A stretch of 49,291 nucleotides of DNA from Nonomuraea sp. PA05 (GTDB lineage Bacteria; Actinomycetota; Actinomycetes; Streptosporangiales; Streptosporangiaceae). The translations under genes were made by a program, and so were the position numbers. The notes below the pieces were generated by a model, which searched no databases, was not told the origin of the DNA, and saw only the letters and a program-made list of their open reading frames with translations. Where the stretch lies: contig NZ_VSEY01000070.1 in assembly GCF_008086045.1 (NCBI RefSeq), positions 1-49,291 on the forward strand. The letters are read 5' to 3'. Of this stretch, positions 16,752 through 24,132 are shown piece after piece; position 1 is the stretch's first letter; each line of letters opens with the position of its first letter.

Positions 16752-18211
16752 AACGGGTAGCGCGGCGGCTCGCCGCGCAGGGTGATCCAGCGCGTCTCGG
16801 TGAACGCCTCGACGTTGGCCGCCGCCCCGCCGAAGCGGGAGCCGGTGCCGGAGGCGCGGACGCCGCCGAACGGGGCGTTGGCCTCGTCGTTGACCGTCTG
16901 GTCGTTGATGTGCACGATCCCGGTCGGGATGCGCTCGGCCACGGCCAGGCCGCGCATCACGTCGCGGGTCACGATGCCCAGCGACAGGCCGTACTCGCCG
17001 GCGGCGGCCAGCTCGGCGGCCTCGTCGGCGGAGGAGACGCGGGTGACGGGGGCGACGGGGCCGAAGACCTCCTCGGCGAACGCGGGCGCGGTCAGCGGCA
17101 CGTCGGCGAGCACCGTCGGCCGGTAGAAGAGCCCCTCGTACGTGCCGCCGGACGCGGGCCGGGCGCCCTGGCCGACGCTCGCCGTGACCAGGCGGTGGAT
17201 CTTGTCGCGCTGGCCGGCGTCGATGACGGGCCCGAGCGCGACCTCGCCGGCGGCCGGGTCGCCGACCGGGAGCGCGCCGGCCTTGGCGGCCAGGCGTTCC
17301 ACGAAGTCGTCGTAGAGCCGGTCGGCGACCAGATGGCGGCCGGTGGTCATGCAGATCTGGCCCTGGTGGAAGAACGACCCCCAGGCGGCCAGGTTGACCG
17401 CCTCGTCCACGTCGGCGTCGTCCAGCACCAGCAGCGCGGAGTTGCCGCCCAGCTCCAGGTGGGCGCGCTTGAGGTGCTTGCCAGCCAGCTCGCCGATGCG
17501 GCGGCCGACGGCGGTCGAGCCGGTGAAGGAGACGACCCGCACGTGCGGGTCGGTGATCAGCGCCTCGCCGACGTCAGGGCCGCCCGGCAGCATCTGCAGC
17601 ACGCCCGGCGGCAGCCCGGCCTCCTCGAACACGCGGGCCAGCAGCGTGCCGCCGGTGACCGCCGTCCGGGGGTCGGGCTTGAGCAGGACGGCGTTGCCCA
17701 GCGCCAGCGCCGGGGCCACGGAACGGACGCCGAGGATGATCGGCACGTTGAACGGCGAGATCACCGCCACCACCCCGGCGGGGACGCGCCGCGCCAGCGA
17801 CAGCCGCGGCTGCTCCGACGGCAGCAGCTCGCCGATCGCCCGGCCGGGCAGCGACGCCGCCTCGTAACACTCCTCGGCGGCCACGTGCAGCGCGAAGCCC
17901 GCCATGCCGGGGACCGCGCCGACCTCGCGCACGTTCCAGCCGCTGATCTCGTCGGCGTGCCGCTGCCACAGGTCGCCCGCCCTGCGCAGGACGGCGGCGC
18001 GCGCGGTGTGCGGCAGGGCGGCCCACTCGCGCTGCGCGGCGGCGGCGCTCGCGGCGGCCTCGGCGACGTCCTCGGGGGTCGCCAGGCCCATCCGGCCGAG
18101 CTCGCCGCCGGTGGCGGGCTCGACCACGGCGTAGTGGCCGCCGCGGGCGGGGGCCCACGTGCCGTTCTTGAAGATGTTCGCCTGCCAGGTGACGGTGTCG
18201 AGCAGTCCCAC
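16748..18211 (-). CDS. Aldehyde dehydrogenase (aromatic-aldehyde type suspected)
   Basis: 487-aa aldehyde dehydrogenase starting at a GTG with AAGGAGGAA upstream. Motifs: VISPFNVPIILGVRSVAPAL, LKPDPRTAVTGG, FTGSTAVGRRIG, general base Glu in LELGGNSALLVL, nucleophilic Cys in HQGQICMTTGR, and FGGVRASGTGSRFGG. The HQGQICM block and EANAPFGG ending are those of benzaldehyde or vanillin dehydrogenase-like enzymes. It is the last gene after the Liv-type transporter genes (67 bp gap), which suggests it oxidises an aldehyde made from, or imported as, the transported compound. Substrate is inferred. Confidence 0.87.
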   Translation of the reverse strand: MGLLDTVTWQANIFKNGTWAPARGGHYAVVEPATGGELGRMGLATPEDVAEAAASAAAAQREWAALPHTARAAVLRRAGDLWQRHADEISGWNVREVGAVPGMAGFALHVAAEECYEAASLPGRAIGELLPSEQPRLSLARRVPAGVVAVISPFNVPIILGVRSVAPALALGNAVLLKPDPRTAVTGGTLLARVFEEAGLPPGVLQMLPGGPDVGEALITDPHVRVVSFTGSTAVGRRIGELAGKHLKRAHLELGGNSALLVLDDADVDEAVNLAAWGSFFHQGQICMTTGRHLVADRLYDDFVERLAAKAGALPVGDPAAGEVALGPVIDAGQRDKIHRLVTASVGQGARPASGGTYEGLFYRPTVLADVPLTAPAFAEEVFGPVAPVTRVSSADEAAELAAAGEYGLSLGIVTRDVMRGLAVAERIPTGIVHINDQTVNDEANAPFGGVRASGTGSRFGGAAANVEAFTETRWITLRGEPPRYPF

Positions 18212-18278
18212 GGGCGGTTCCTCCTTGGGTGAATGGGTGTTCAGGGGCGGGGTGCGCTCGGTCACCTCGGCGGGCGGC

Positions 18279-19301
18279 TCACGCGGGCTCACGTGGCCCC
18301 CGTACGAGATAGCCGATCGGGAACAGGCTCAGCCCCCGCGCCAGCCCCCACAGCCCGCGCGGCAGCCAGAGCGCCGCGGCGATGCCGACGAGGCCCAGCA
18401 GCACCAGGTACCAGGACCCGAAGTCGGCCAGGAGCTGCTGCAACCCAAAGAAGATCACCGCGCCGATCAGCGGCCCCTCGATGGTGCCGATGCCGCCGAT
18501 CACCACGATGAAGATCATGTAGGCCGACCACTGCACGCTGAAGACCGAGTCGGGGTTGACGCTGAGCGAGCTGACCGTGATCACCCCGCCGGCCGCGCCG
18601 CACCCGGCCGCCGAGACGAGGTAGACCAGCAGCTTGGCCCGCCGCACGTCGATGCCGGCGGAGGCCGCGGCGGTCTCCTCGTCGCGCACGGCCATCAGCG
18701 ACAGGCCGAGCCGGCCACGCAGCAGCAGGTAGCAGCAGCCGATCGTGGCCAGCGCCAGCCCCAGCGCGACCCAGTACGTCAGCGCCCCGCGCAGCGTCTG
18801 GTCGATGCCGGACAGCCCGGTCAGCCCCTTGCCGCTGGCGCCGCCGAGGCTGTCCACCCGCACGACCAGCAGCCGGTAGACCTCCGCGATCACCCAGGTG
18901 CCGACGGCGAAGTAGTCGCCGCGCAGCCGGAAGGCCAGCCACGAGGTGGGCAGCGCGAACACCGCGCACGTCACCGCGGCCAGCGGCACCGCCAGGTACG
19001 GCTGCACGCCCAGGCCGGCCAGCGCGATCACGCTGTAGGCGCCGATGCCGAGGTAGGCCTGCTGCCCGACCGACACCAGGCCGCCGAACCCGGCCAGCAG
19101 GTTCCACATGCTCGCCAGCGCGATCAGCACGAACAGGTTGATCAGCGTGTCGGTCACGGTGCTGAACACCAGGAAGGGCAGCGCCGCCAGCAGCGCGGCC
19201 ACGGCCACCAGGCCGCCCGCCGAGGCCTTGGAGGCCCGGCCGGCCCTGCTGACGTGCACGTTCTGCGCCGCGGCGGCGCCGATGAGGTGGGAGATCGTCA
19301 T
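18279..19301 (-). CDS. livM: Branched-chain amino acid-type ABC permease LivM
   Basis: 340-aa inner-membrane permease with about eight hydrophobic helices. Signature sequences are ASMWNLLAGFGGLVSVGQQ and YLGIGAYSVIALAG near residues 65-95, and IGGIGTIEGPLIGAVIFFG near the C terminus. ATG start at 19301 overlaps the LivH stop (ATGA). Works with LivH, LivG, LivF and LivK; members of this family import branched-chain amino acids, amides, urea or aromatic acids, so the substrate needs context. The position of an aldehyde dehydrogenase downstream favours an aromatic or similar carbon source. Confidence 0.88.
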   Translation of the reverse strand: MTISHLIGAAAAQNVHVSRAGRASKASAGGLVAVAALLAALPFLVFSTVTDTLINLFVLIALASMWNLLAGFGGLVSVGQQAYLGIGAYSVIALAGLGVQPYLAVPLAAVTCAVFALPTSWLAFRLRGDYFAVGTWVIAEVYRLLVVRVDSLGGASGKGLTGLSGIDQTLRGALTYWVALGLALATIGCCYLLLRGRLGLSLMAVRDEETAAASAGIDVRRAKLLVYLVSAAGCGAAGGVITVSSLSVNPDSVFSVQWSAYMIFIVVIGGIGTIEGPLIGAVIFFGLQQLLADFGSWYLVLLGLVGIAAALWLPRGLWGLARGLSLFPIGYLVRGPREPA

Positions 19302-20164
19302 GCGGTACGTCCTGCGAGCAGACCCTGCGGCCGGAAGGCCAGCACGGCGAGGAAGATCAGATGGCCGGCGAGCAGGGTCAGCGCGGGATCGACCTGCGCG
19401 CTCACCGACTGCGTGACACCGAGCACCATGCCGCCGAGCAGGGTGCCCCACAGCGAGCCGAGCCCGCCGATGACGACCGCCTCGAAGGCGAAGATCAGCC
19501 GGGACGGCCCGATCGACGGGTCGAAGGAGGAGCGGATGGCGAACATCAGCCCGGCCAGCGCCACGGTCGCGAACGCGATGGCGGTGGCGACGCCGTAGAC
19601 GTGCCTGCTGTCGGCGCCCATGAGGCTCGCGGTCTCCCGGTCGTCGGAGGAGGCGCGCAACATCCGGCCGAGCCCGGTCCGCGCCAGGAACAGCCCGATG
19701 CCGATCAGCGTGGCGCAGGCCAGCAGGAACGTGGTCATCGCCAGGTAGCCGATCGAGATCGCGCCGTTGACGGTGAACGAGCCTGTCGCGAAGGCGCCGC
19801 CGTCCAGGGTGCGGGTGTCGGCGGAGAACAGCTCCAGCAGCACGTTCTGCAGCACGATCGACAGCCCGAACGTGACCAGCAGCGTGGCCAGGGGCCCCGA
19901 CGCCAGGCTGCGTTGCAGCAGCACCCGCTGCGTCAGGTAGCCCAGCACCGCGAACAGCGGCACCGTGATCACGATGATCGCCCACAGGGGCAGCCCGGTC
20001 CCGCTGACCAGGGCCAGGGCCAGGAACGACGCGACGACCGCGAGGTCGCCGTGGGCGAGGTTGACGATCCGCATGACGCCGAACATCAGCGACAGCCCGG
20101 TGGCGAACAGCGCGTACAGGCCGCCGAGCAGCAGCCCCTGGACGATGGCGTTGAGCCAGCCCAT
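19298..20164 (-). CDS. livH: Branched-chain amino acid-type ABC permease LivH
   Basis: 288-aa inner-membrane permease, partner of LivM. It begins MGWLNAIVQGLLLGGLYAL and has the conserved FGVMRIVNLAHGDL, FGLSIVLQNVLLELF and AVVIGGLGSLWGTLLGG blocks. The start follows the LivF stop by one base and the stop overlaps LivM, so translation is coupled through the operon. Confidence 0.9.
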   Translation of the reverse strand: MGWLNAIVQGLLLGGLYALFATGLSLMFGVMRIVNLAHGDLAVVASFLALALVSGTGLPLWAIIVITVPLFAVLGYLTQRVLLQRSLASGPLATLLVTFGLSIVLQNVLLELFSADTRTLDGGAFATGSFTVNGAISIGYLAMTTFLLACATLIGIGLFLARTGLGRMLRASSDDRETASLMGADSRHVYGVATAIAFATVALAGLMFAIRSSFDPSIGPSRLIFAFEAVVIGGLGSLWGTLLGGMVLGVTQSVSAQVDPALTLLAGHLIFLAVLAFRPQGLLAGRTA

Positions 20165-20165
20165 G

Positions 20166-20882
20166 TCAGTGGGATCCCTCCTGTGCTATGCCGAAGTAGG
20201 CGTGCTCGACCTGCTCCGCGGTCAGGTCGCCCGGCCGGCCGCGCAGCACGGAGTGGCCTTCGAGCAGGCAGTGCACGCGGTCGGCGACCCGCATGGCCTG
20301 GGTGACGTCCTGCTCGACGATCAGCGCGGTGGTGCCCGCGCCGACGATCCGCGGCAGCGTCTCGTAGATGCGGCGCACCACCACCGGCGCGAGCCCCAGC
20401 GACAGCTCGTCCACCAGCAGCAGTTCGGGGTTGGACAGCAGCGCCCTGCCGATGGCCACGGCCTGCTGCTCGCCGCCCGACAGTTGCGCCGCGTTCTGGT
20501 CGCGGCGCTCGGCCATCCACGGGAACAGCTCGTGCACGGCGGCGACCGTCCACGGGCCTGTCCGCTTGCGGTACGCGCCGGCCAGCAGGTTCTCCTCCAC
20601 CGTCAGGGACGGGAACAGCCGCCGCCCCTCCGGCACCAGGGCGATGCCCGCGGGCACCCGCTGGTGGGCCGGCAGCCGGGTGACGTCACGGCCGCGCAGG
20701 CGCACGGTGCCGGACGTGGGCGGGTTCAGCCCGGCCAGGGCGCGCAGCAGGGTGGACTTGCCCGCCCCGTTGGCGCCGATGATGGCCAGCACCTCGCCCT
20801 CGTCCACGTCCAGGCTCAGCTCGTCCACCGCGCGGAGCTGCCCGTGGTGCACGGTGAGGTCGCGGATCGACAGCAGCGTCAC
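20166..20882 (-). CDS. livF: ABC ATP-binding protein LivF
   Basis: 238-aa ATPase. Walker A GANGAGKSTLLRAL, Q-loop region ALVPEGRRLFPSLTVEENLL typical of LivF, signature LSGGEQQAVAIGRAL, Walker B LLLVDELSLGL. GTG start at 20882 within GAGGAGGAGGGCTCGTGA, where the initiator overlaps the stop of a 19-codon mini reading frame. That same 18-base string also ends livG 56 bp upstream, showing a local duplication. Confidence 0.9.
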   Translation of the reverse strand: MTLLSIRDLTVHHGQLRAVDELSLDVDEGEVLAIIGANGAGKSTLLRALAGLNPPTSGTVRLRGRDVTRLPAHQRVPAGIALVPEGRRLFPSLTVEENLLAGAYRKRTGPWTVAAVHELFPWMAERRDQNAAQLSGGEQQAVAIGRALLSNPELLLVDELSLGLAPVVVRRIYETLPRIVGAGTTALIVEQDVTQAMRVADRVHCLLEGHSVLRGRPGDLTAEQVEHAYFGIAQEGSH

Positions 20883-20954
20883 GAGCCCTCCTCCTCGTCG
20901 CACGGCCCGGTCGCGAGCGCGTCCGGCGGCCCGCTCACGAGCCCTCCTCCTCGC
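20879..20954 (-). repeat. Duplicated livG-stop/livF-start junction with 19-codon mini-ORF
   Basis: GAGGAGGAGGGCTCGTGA occurs at the end of livG and again at the start of livF, offset by 56 bp, and flanking bases (ACCGGGC) are also similar. Between them a GTG at 20938, overlapping the livG stop, opens a 19-codon frame ending EEEGS and stop, the same ending as livG, overlapping the livF GTG. It looks like a tandem duplication of the original overlap. Confidence 0.75.
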
Positions 20955-21696
20955 CCGGCAGCCCGGTCTCCGGTCCCGCGCCCAGGTACAGCTCGCGCAC
21001 CCGCCGGTCGGCGAGCACGCGCAGCGGCTCGCCGTCGGCGACCACGTCACCGCCGGCCAGGCAGATCATCCGGCCGACGGTCCTGATCAGCGCGTGCACG
21101 ACGTGCTCGATCCAGACGACGCCCAGCCCCTCGGCGTGCAGGTCCCTGACGACGGCGACCAGCTCCAGCACCTCCGGCTCGGTCAGCCCGCCGGCCACCT
21201 CGTCCAGCAGCAGCAGCCGGGGCCCGGTGCCCAGTGCGCGGGCCACCTCCAGGCGCTTGCGCGGCAGCAGCGCGAGCCGTCCCGCCGGGGTGTTGGCCAC
21301 GTCCGCCAGGCCGGTGCGTTCCAGCACGTTCATGGCGTGCGCCTGCGCCCGCCTGCCCTTCAGCGCGGCGCCCTGGTGGGCGCAGACGAGCACGTTCTCG
21401 AAGACGGTGAGGTGCTCGAACGGGCGCGGCACCTGGAAGGTGCGGCCGATCCCGGCCCGGGTGCGGGCGTGCGGCGGGACGCCGGTGACCTGCCGGCCCT
21501 CCAGCCACACGGCGCCGCTGTCGGGCCGCAGGTCGCCCGCGATCATCGCGAACAGGCTGGACTTGCCCGCGCCGTTCGGCCCCACGATGCCGAGCGCCTC
21601 GCCCGGCTGCACGGACAGGGTCAGGTCCCTGGCGACGGTCACCTTGCCGAAGCTCTTGCTGATGCCGTCGAGGCGCAGCAGCGGTGTGGTGGTCAT
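20935..21696 (-). CDS. livG: ABC ATP-binding protein LivG
   Basis: 253-aa ATPase. Walker A GPNGAGKSSLFAMIAG, LivG-type GIGRTFQVPRPFEHLTVFEN, Walker B region RLLLLDEVAGGLTEPE and the His switch WIEHVVHAL. The usual LSGG signature is altered to LALLPRKRLEVARAL, with no SGG; that signature loop (LLPRKRLE) is a notable departure and could mean weaker or partner-driven ATP hydrolysis. ATG start overlaps the LivK stop by one base (TGATG). Confidence 0.86.
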   Translation of the reverse strand: MTTTPLLRLDGISKSFGKVTVARDLTLSVQPGEALGIVGPNGAGKSSLFAMIAGDLRPDSGAVWLEGRQVTGVPPHARTRAGIGRTFQVPRPFEHLTVFENVLVCAHQGAALKGRRAQAHAMNVLERTGLADVANTPAGRLALLPRKRLEVARALGTGPRLLLLDEVAGGLTEPEVLELVAVVRDLHAEGLGVVWIEHVVHALIRTVGRMICLAGGDVVADGEPLRVLADRRVRELYLGAGPETGLPGEEEGS

Positions 21697-22991
21697 CACG
21701 CGTTGGTGGGCCGCAGGTCGCCGCCGACGGGGACGTCCTTGTTGGCGCTGTTGTCGACGATGACCACGTCCCAGGGGAACTTCTCGCCCTTGCGCCACTG
21801 GCCGCCGACGGGGTGCATGAGCGCGATGCCGGGCTGCGGGCCGGTGGTGAAGTCGAGGTTCCCGCTCATGCAGCCGAGCTTCATGCCGCGCAGCTTGCCG
21901 GCGACCTCGTCGCGGTCCTTGGGGTCGCCCGCCTCCTTGAACGCCTGCACCGCGATCTCGAACAGGGAGTAGACCGAGCCGAGCGCCTGCGTCCACTGCT
22001 TGCCTGAGGAGGCGGCGAAGTCGTCGGCGAGCTGCTTGGCGCTCTTGCCGTCCAGCGTGGACTTGTAGGGGTGGGCGGGGCTCCACCAGATGTCGGTGGC
22101 GATGTTGTTCGTCAGCTCGCCGAGCGCCTCGGCCTCGGACGGGAACAGCATGACCTTCGCGACGGTGGCCAGCTTCGGCTTGAACCCCTGCTGCTGGGCC
22201 TGCTTCCAGAAGGTCTGGAAGTCCGGCGGGATCGGGGTGCAGGTGAACAGCTCGGCCTCCGACTCCTTGAAGGTCGCGATCTGCGCCGTGAAGTCGGTGG
22301 CCCCGTTCTGGTACGCGCCGCCGTCGATCGGCGTGTAACCGGCCTCCTTCATCATCGGGCTCAGCCCCTTGCGGAAGGCGTTGGCGTCGGTGTCGTTCGG
22401 CCACAGCGCCGCGACGTTCTTGTTCGACACGTCCATGCGCTGCCACATGGGCACGAAGCAGTCGGCGAACTCCTGCATGCCGAAGAAGAACAGCGTCGTG
22501 TACGTGAAGCCCTGCCCCTCCTTGCCGCCCCGGCCGTTCCACCACGCCTCCCAGGGGGCGATCGTGGTGACGTTCGGGATGCCGTTGGCCTCGCACTGGT
22601 CGGCGACCGGGTTGGTGGTGTCGGGCGTGGACGAGCCGACGATGAGGTCCACCTTGTCGCTGTTGATGAGCTGCCGGGTGACCTCGGTGGCGCGCTGCGG
22701 GTTCGACTGGGTGTCCTTGACGACGATCTCGATGCGGCGCTTCTTCCCGCCCGCGGTGAAGCCGTTGCGCAGCGCCTCCTGGACCTGCTTGACCACGAAG
22801 TTGTCGGCGGTGGCGAACCCGGCCAGCGCGCCCGTCTGCGGGCTGACGTAGCCGATCTTCAGCACGTCGGACGCCGAGTCGCCCGCGCCCCTGATCCCTC
22901 CGCAGGCGCCTGCCAGCGAGACGCCGCCGGCGGCGGCGGCCGTTCTGAGGAAGGAACGGCGGTTCATGCCGCCCGTCACGGTTTCGCTCAC
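21696..22991 (-). CDS. livK: Liv-type substrate-binding lipoprotein
   Basis: 431-aa extracytoplasmic receptor for the transporter. The N terminus has a twin-arginine signal (NRRSFLRTAAAAGG) followed by a lipobox LAGAC, so it should be exported folded by Tat and lipid-anchored. The mature part has the periplasmic binding protein type I fold: IGYVSPQTGALAGF, NPQRATEVTRQLI and VDLIVGSSTPDTTNPVA. GTG start (22991) with AGGAG five bases upstream. First gene of livKGFHM and the aldehyde dehydrogenase. Its ligand is unknown; this subgroup includes aromatic-compound receptors as well as amino acid receptors. Confidence 0.87.
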   Translation of the reverse strand: MSETVTGGMNRRSFLRTAAAAGGVSLAGACGGIRGAGDSASDVLKIGYVSPQTGALAGFATADNFVVKQVQEALRNGFTAGGKKRRIEIVVKDTQSNPQRATEVTRQLINSDKVDLIVGSSTPDTTNPVADQCEANGIPNVTTIAPWEAWWNGRGGKEGQGFTYTTLFFFGMQEFADCFVPMWQRMDVSNKNVAALWPNDTDANAFRKGLSPMMKEAGYTPIDGGAYQNGATDFTAQIATFKESEAELFTCTPIPPDFQTFWKQAQQQGFKPKLATVAKVMLFPSEAEALGELTNNIATDIWWSPAHPYKSTLDGKSAKQLADDFAASSGKQWTQALGSVYSLFEIAVQAFKEAGDPKDRDEVAGKLRGMKLGCMSGNLDFTTGPQPGIALMHPVGGQWRKGEKFPWDVVIVDNSANKDVPVGGDLRPTNA

Positions 22992-23103
22992 GACAACTCC
23001 TGTTCGCCGCGGCGTCCGGAGGGGGATGACCTGCCGCGGTGCTCTGGGGGGTGACCGCCGCGCGGCCGGAGCCTCACGGGCCGGGCGGCGGAAAGTTGAG
23101 GTG

Positions 23104-23132
23104 ACGCTACGTTTGGCGCCACATCAGGGCAA
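23104..23132 (-). promoter_or_regulatory. Candidate promoter of livK operon
   Basis: On the reverse strand TTGCCC (23127-23132) and TAGCGT (23104-23109) are separated by 17 bp, about 115 bp before the livK start and after the iclR stop. Matches to the vegetative consensus are moderate. Confidence 0.35.
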
Positions 23133-23184
23133 CAGGTGGTTCCGAGGGTTAGAACGCGACTTTTCTCAGCGGAACACTCATGTC

Positions 23185-24012
23185 TCAGGGGCGGTGGCCG
23201 AGGCGGCGGGAGATCTCGGCGGCGGTGCGCCGCAGCGGCGGCTCGATGCGGGCCGCCAGCGCCTCCACCGCCGTGGGCGCGACCGTCAGGTGCACGGCCA
23301 CGTTGACCGCCGCGACCACCTCGCCCGAGCGGTCCCGCACCGGCGCCGCGAACGAGCGCAGCCCGGGCGCCAGCTCCTCGTCGTTGACCGCCACCCCGCT
23401 CTGGCGCACCTTGGCCAGCGCCGCCGTGAGCTGCTCCCTGTTCGTGATCGTCTTGGGGCCGCGCCGCGCCATGTCGGTGTGGTCGAGGATCTGCCGCAGC
23501 GCCGCCGCGTCCTTGAAGGCCAGCAGCGCCTTGCCCATCGACGTGCAGTACGCCGGCAGCCGCGAGCCCACGTGCAGGTTCAGGTCCATGGCCAGCGAGC
23601 TGCGCCGGCCGCTGCGGCGGCGGTCGACGTAGACGATGTCGGGCCCGTCGCACAGCCCCATGCTCACGGTGTAGCCGGTCTCGTCCGCCAGCGCCTGCAG
23701 CAGCGGCCCCGCGACCCGGCCCAGCTCCATGGAGTCGATCGCGGCGAAGCCCAGGTCGGCCGCGCGCGGCCCGAGGAAGTACTTCTTGGTCTCCGGGTCC
23801 TGCTGGATGTAGTCGAGCTTGGTCAGCGTGGCGACGTAGCGGTGGGTGGTGCTCTTGTTCAGGCCCACCGCCCTGGCCAGGTCGGCGATCCCGAGCACGG
23901 AGCGGCTGCCGGTGAAGGCGGACAGGATGCGCAGCCCGCGTTCCAGCGACACGGAGAACGAGGCGTCCGCGGCCGTGCGGCCGCGCGGGCGGGGGGAGTC
24001 GTCGTCGGTCAC
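23185..24012 (-). CDS. IclR-family transcription regulator
   Basis: 275-aa regulator. N-terminal winged helix: VSLERGLRILSAFTGS, IADLARAVGLNKSTTHRYVATL; C-terminal effector domain with LGPRAADLG, GSRLPAYCTSMGKALLAF and VAVNDEELAPGLRSFAAPV. The likely start is a GTG at 24012, with TATTCT eight bases upstream and no ribosome binding site, compatible with a leaderless transcript, common in actinomycetes. It sits between a divergent aldehyde dehydrogenase and the liv operon and probably controls both. IclR proteins of this kind often respond to aromatic acids or sugars. Confidence 0.87.
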   Translation of the reverse strand: MTDDDSPRPRGRTAADASFSVSLERGLRILSAFTGSRSVLGIADLARAVGLNKSTTHRYVATLTKLDYIQQDPETKKYFLGPRAADLGFAAIDSMELGRVAGPLLQALADETGYTVSMGLCDGPDIVYVDRRRSGRRSSLAMDLNLHVGSRLPAYCTSMGKALLAFKDAAALRQILDHTDMARRGPKTITNREQLTAALAKVRQSGVAVNDEELAPGLRSFAAPVRDRSGEVVAAVNVAVHLTVAPTAVEALAARIEPPLRRTAAEISRRLGHRP

Positions 24013-24065
24013 AACGGTCAGAATAAGGTCTGTCTGTTTGAGAGATTCGAACGTTGTTGGGAACG

Positions 24066-24077
24066 CCACCGCGGTGG
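24066..24077. promoter_or_regulatory. Perfect palindrome in iclR/aldehyde dehydrogenase promoter region
   Basis: CCACCGCGGTGG is a 12-bp perfect palindrome about 56 bp from both divergent starts. Candidate regulator site; GC-rich palindromes of this length do arise by chance in such DNA, so this is weak. Confidence 0.3.
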
Positions 24078-24132
24078 TGGCACCCTTACGAGCCGGGCGT
24101 GACGACGACACGAGCGAGGAGAGACGAGCCTG

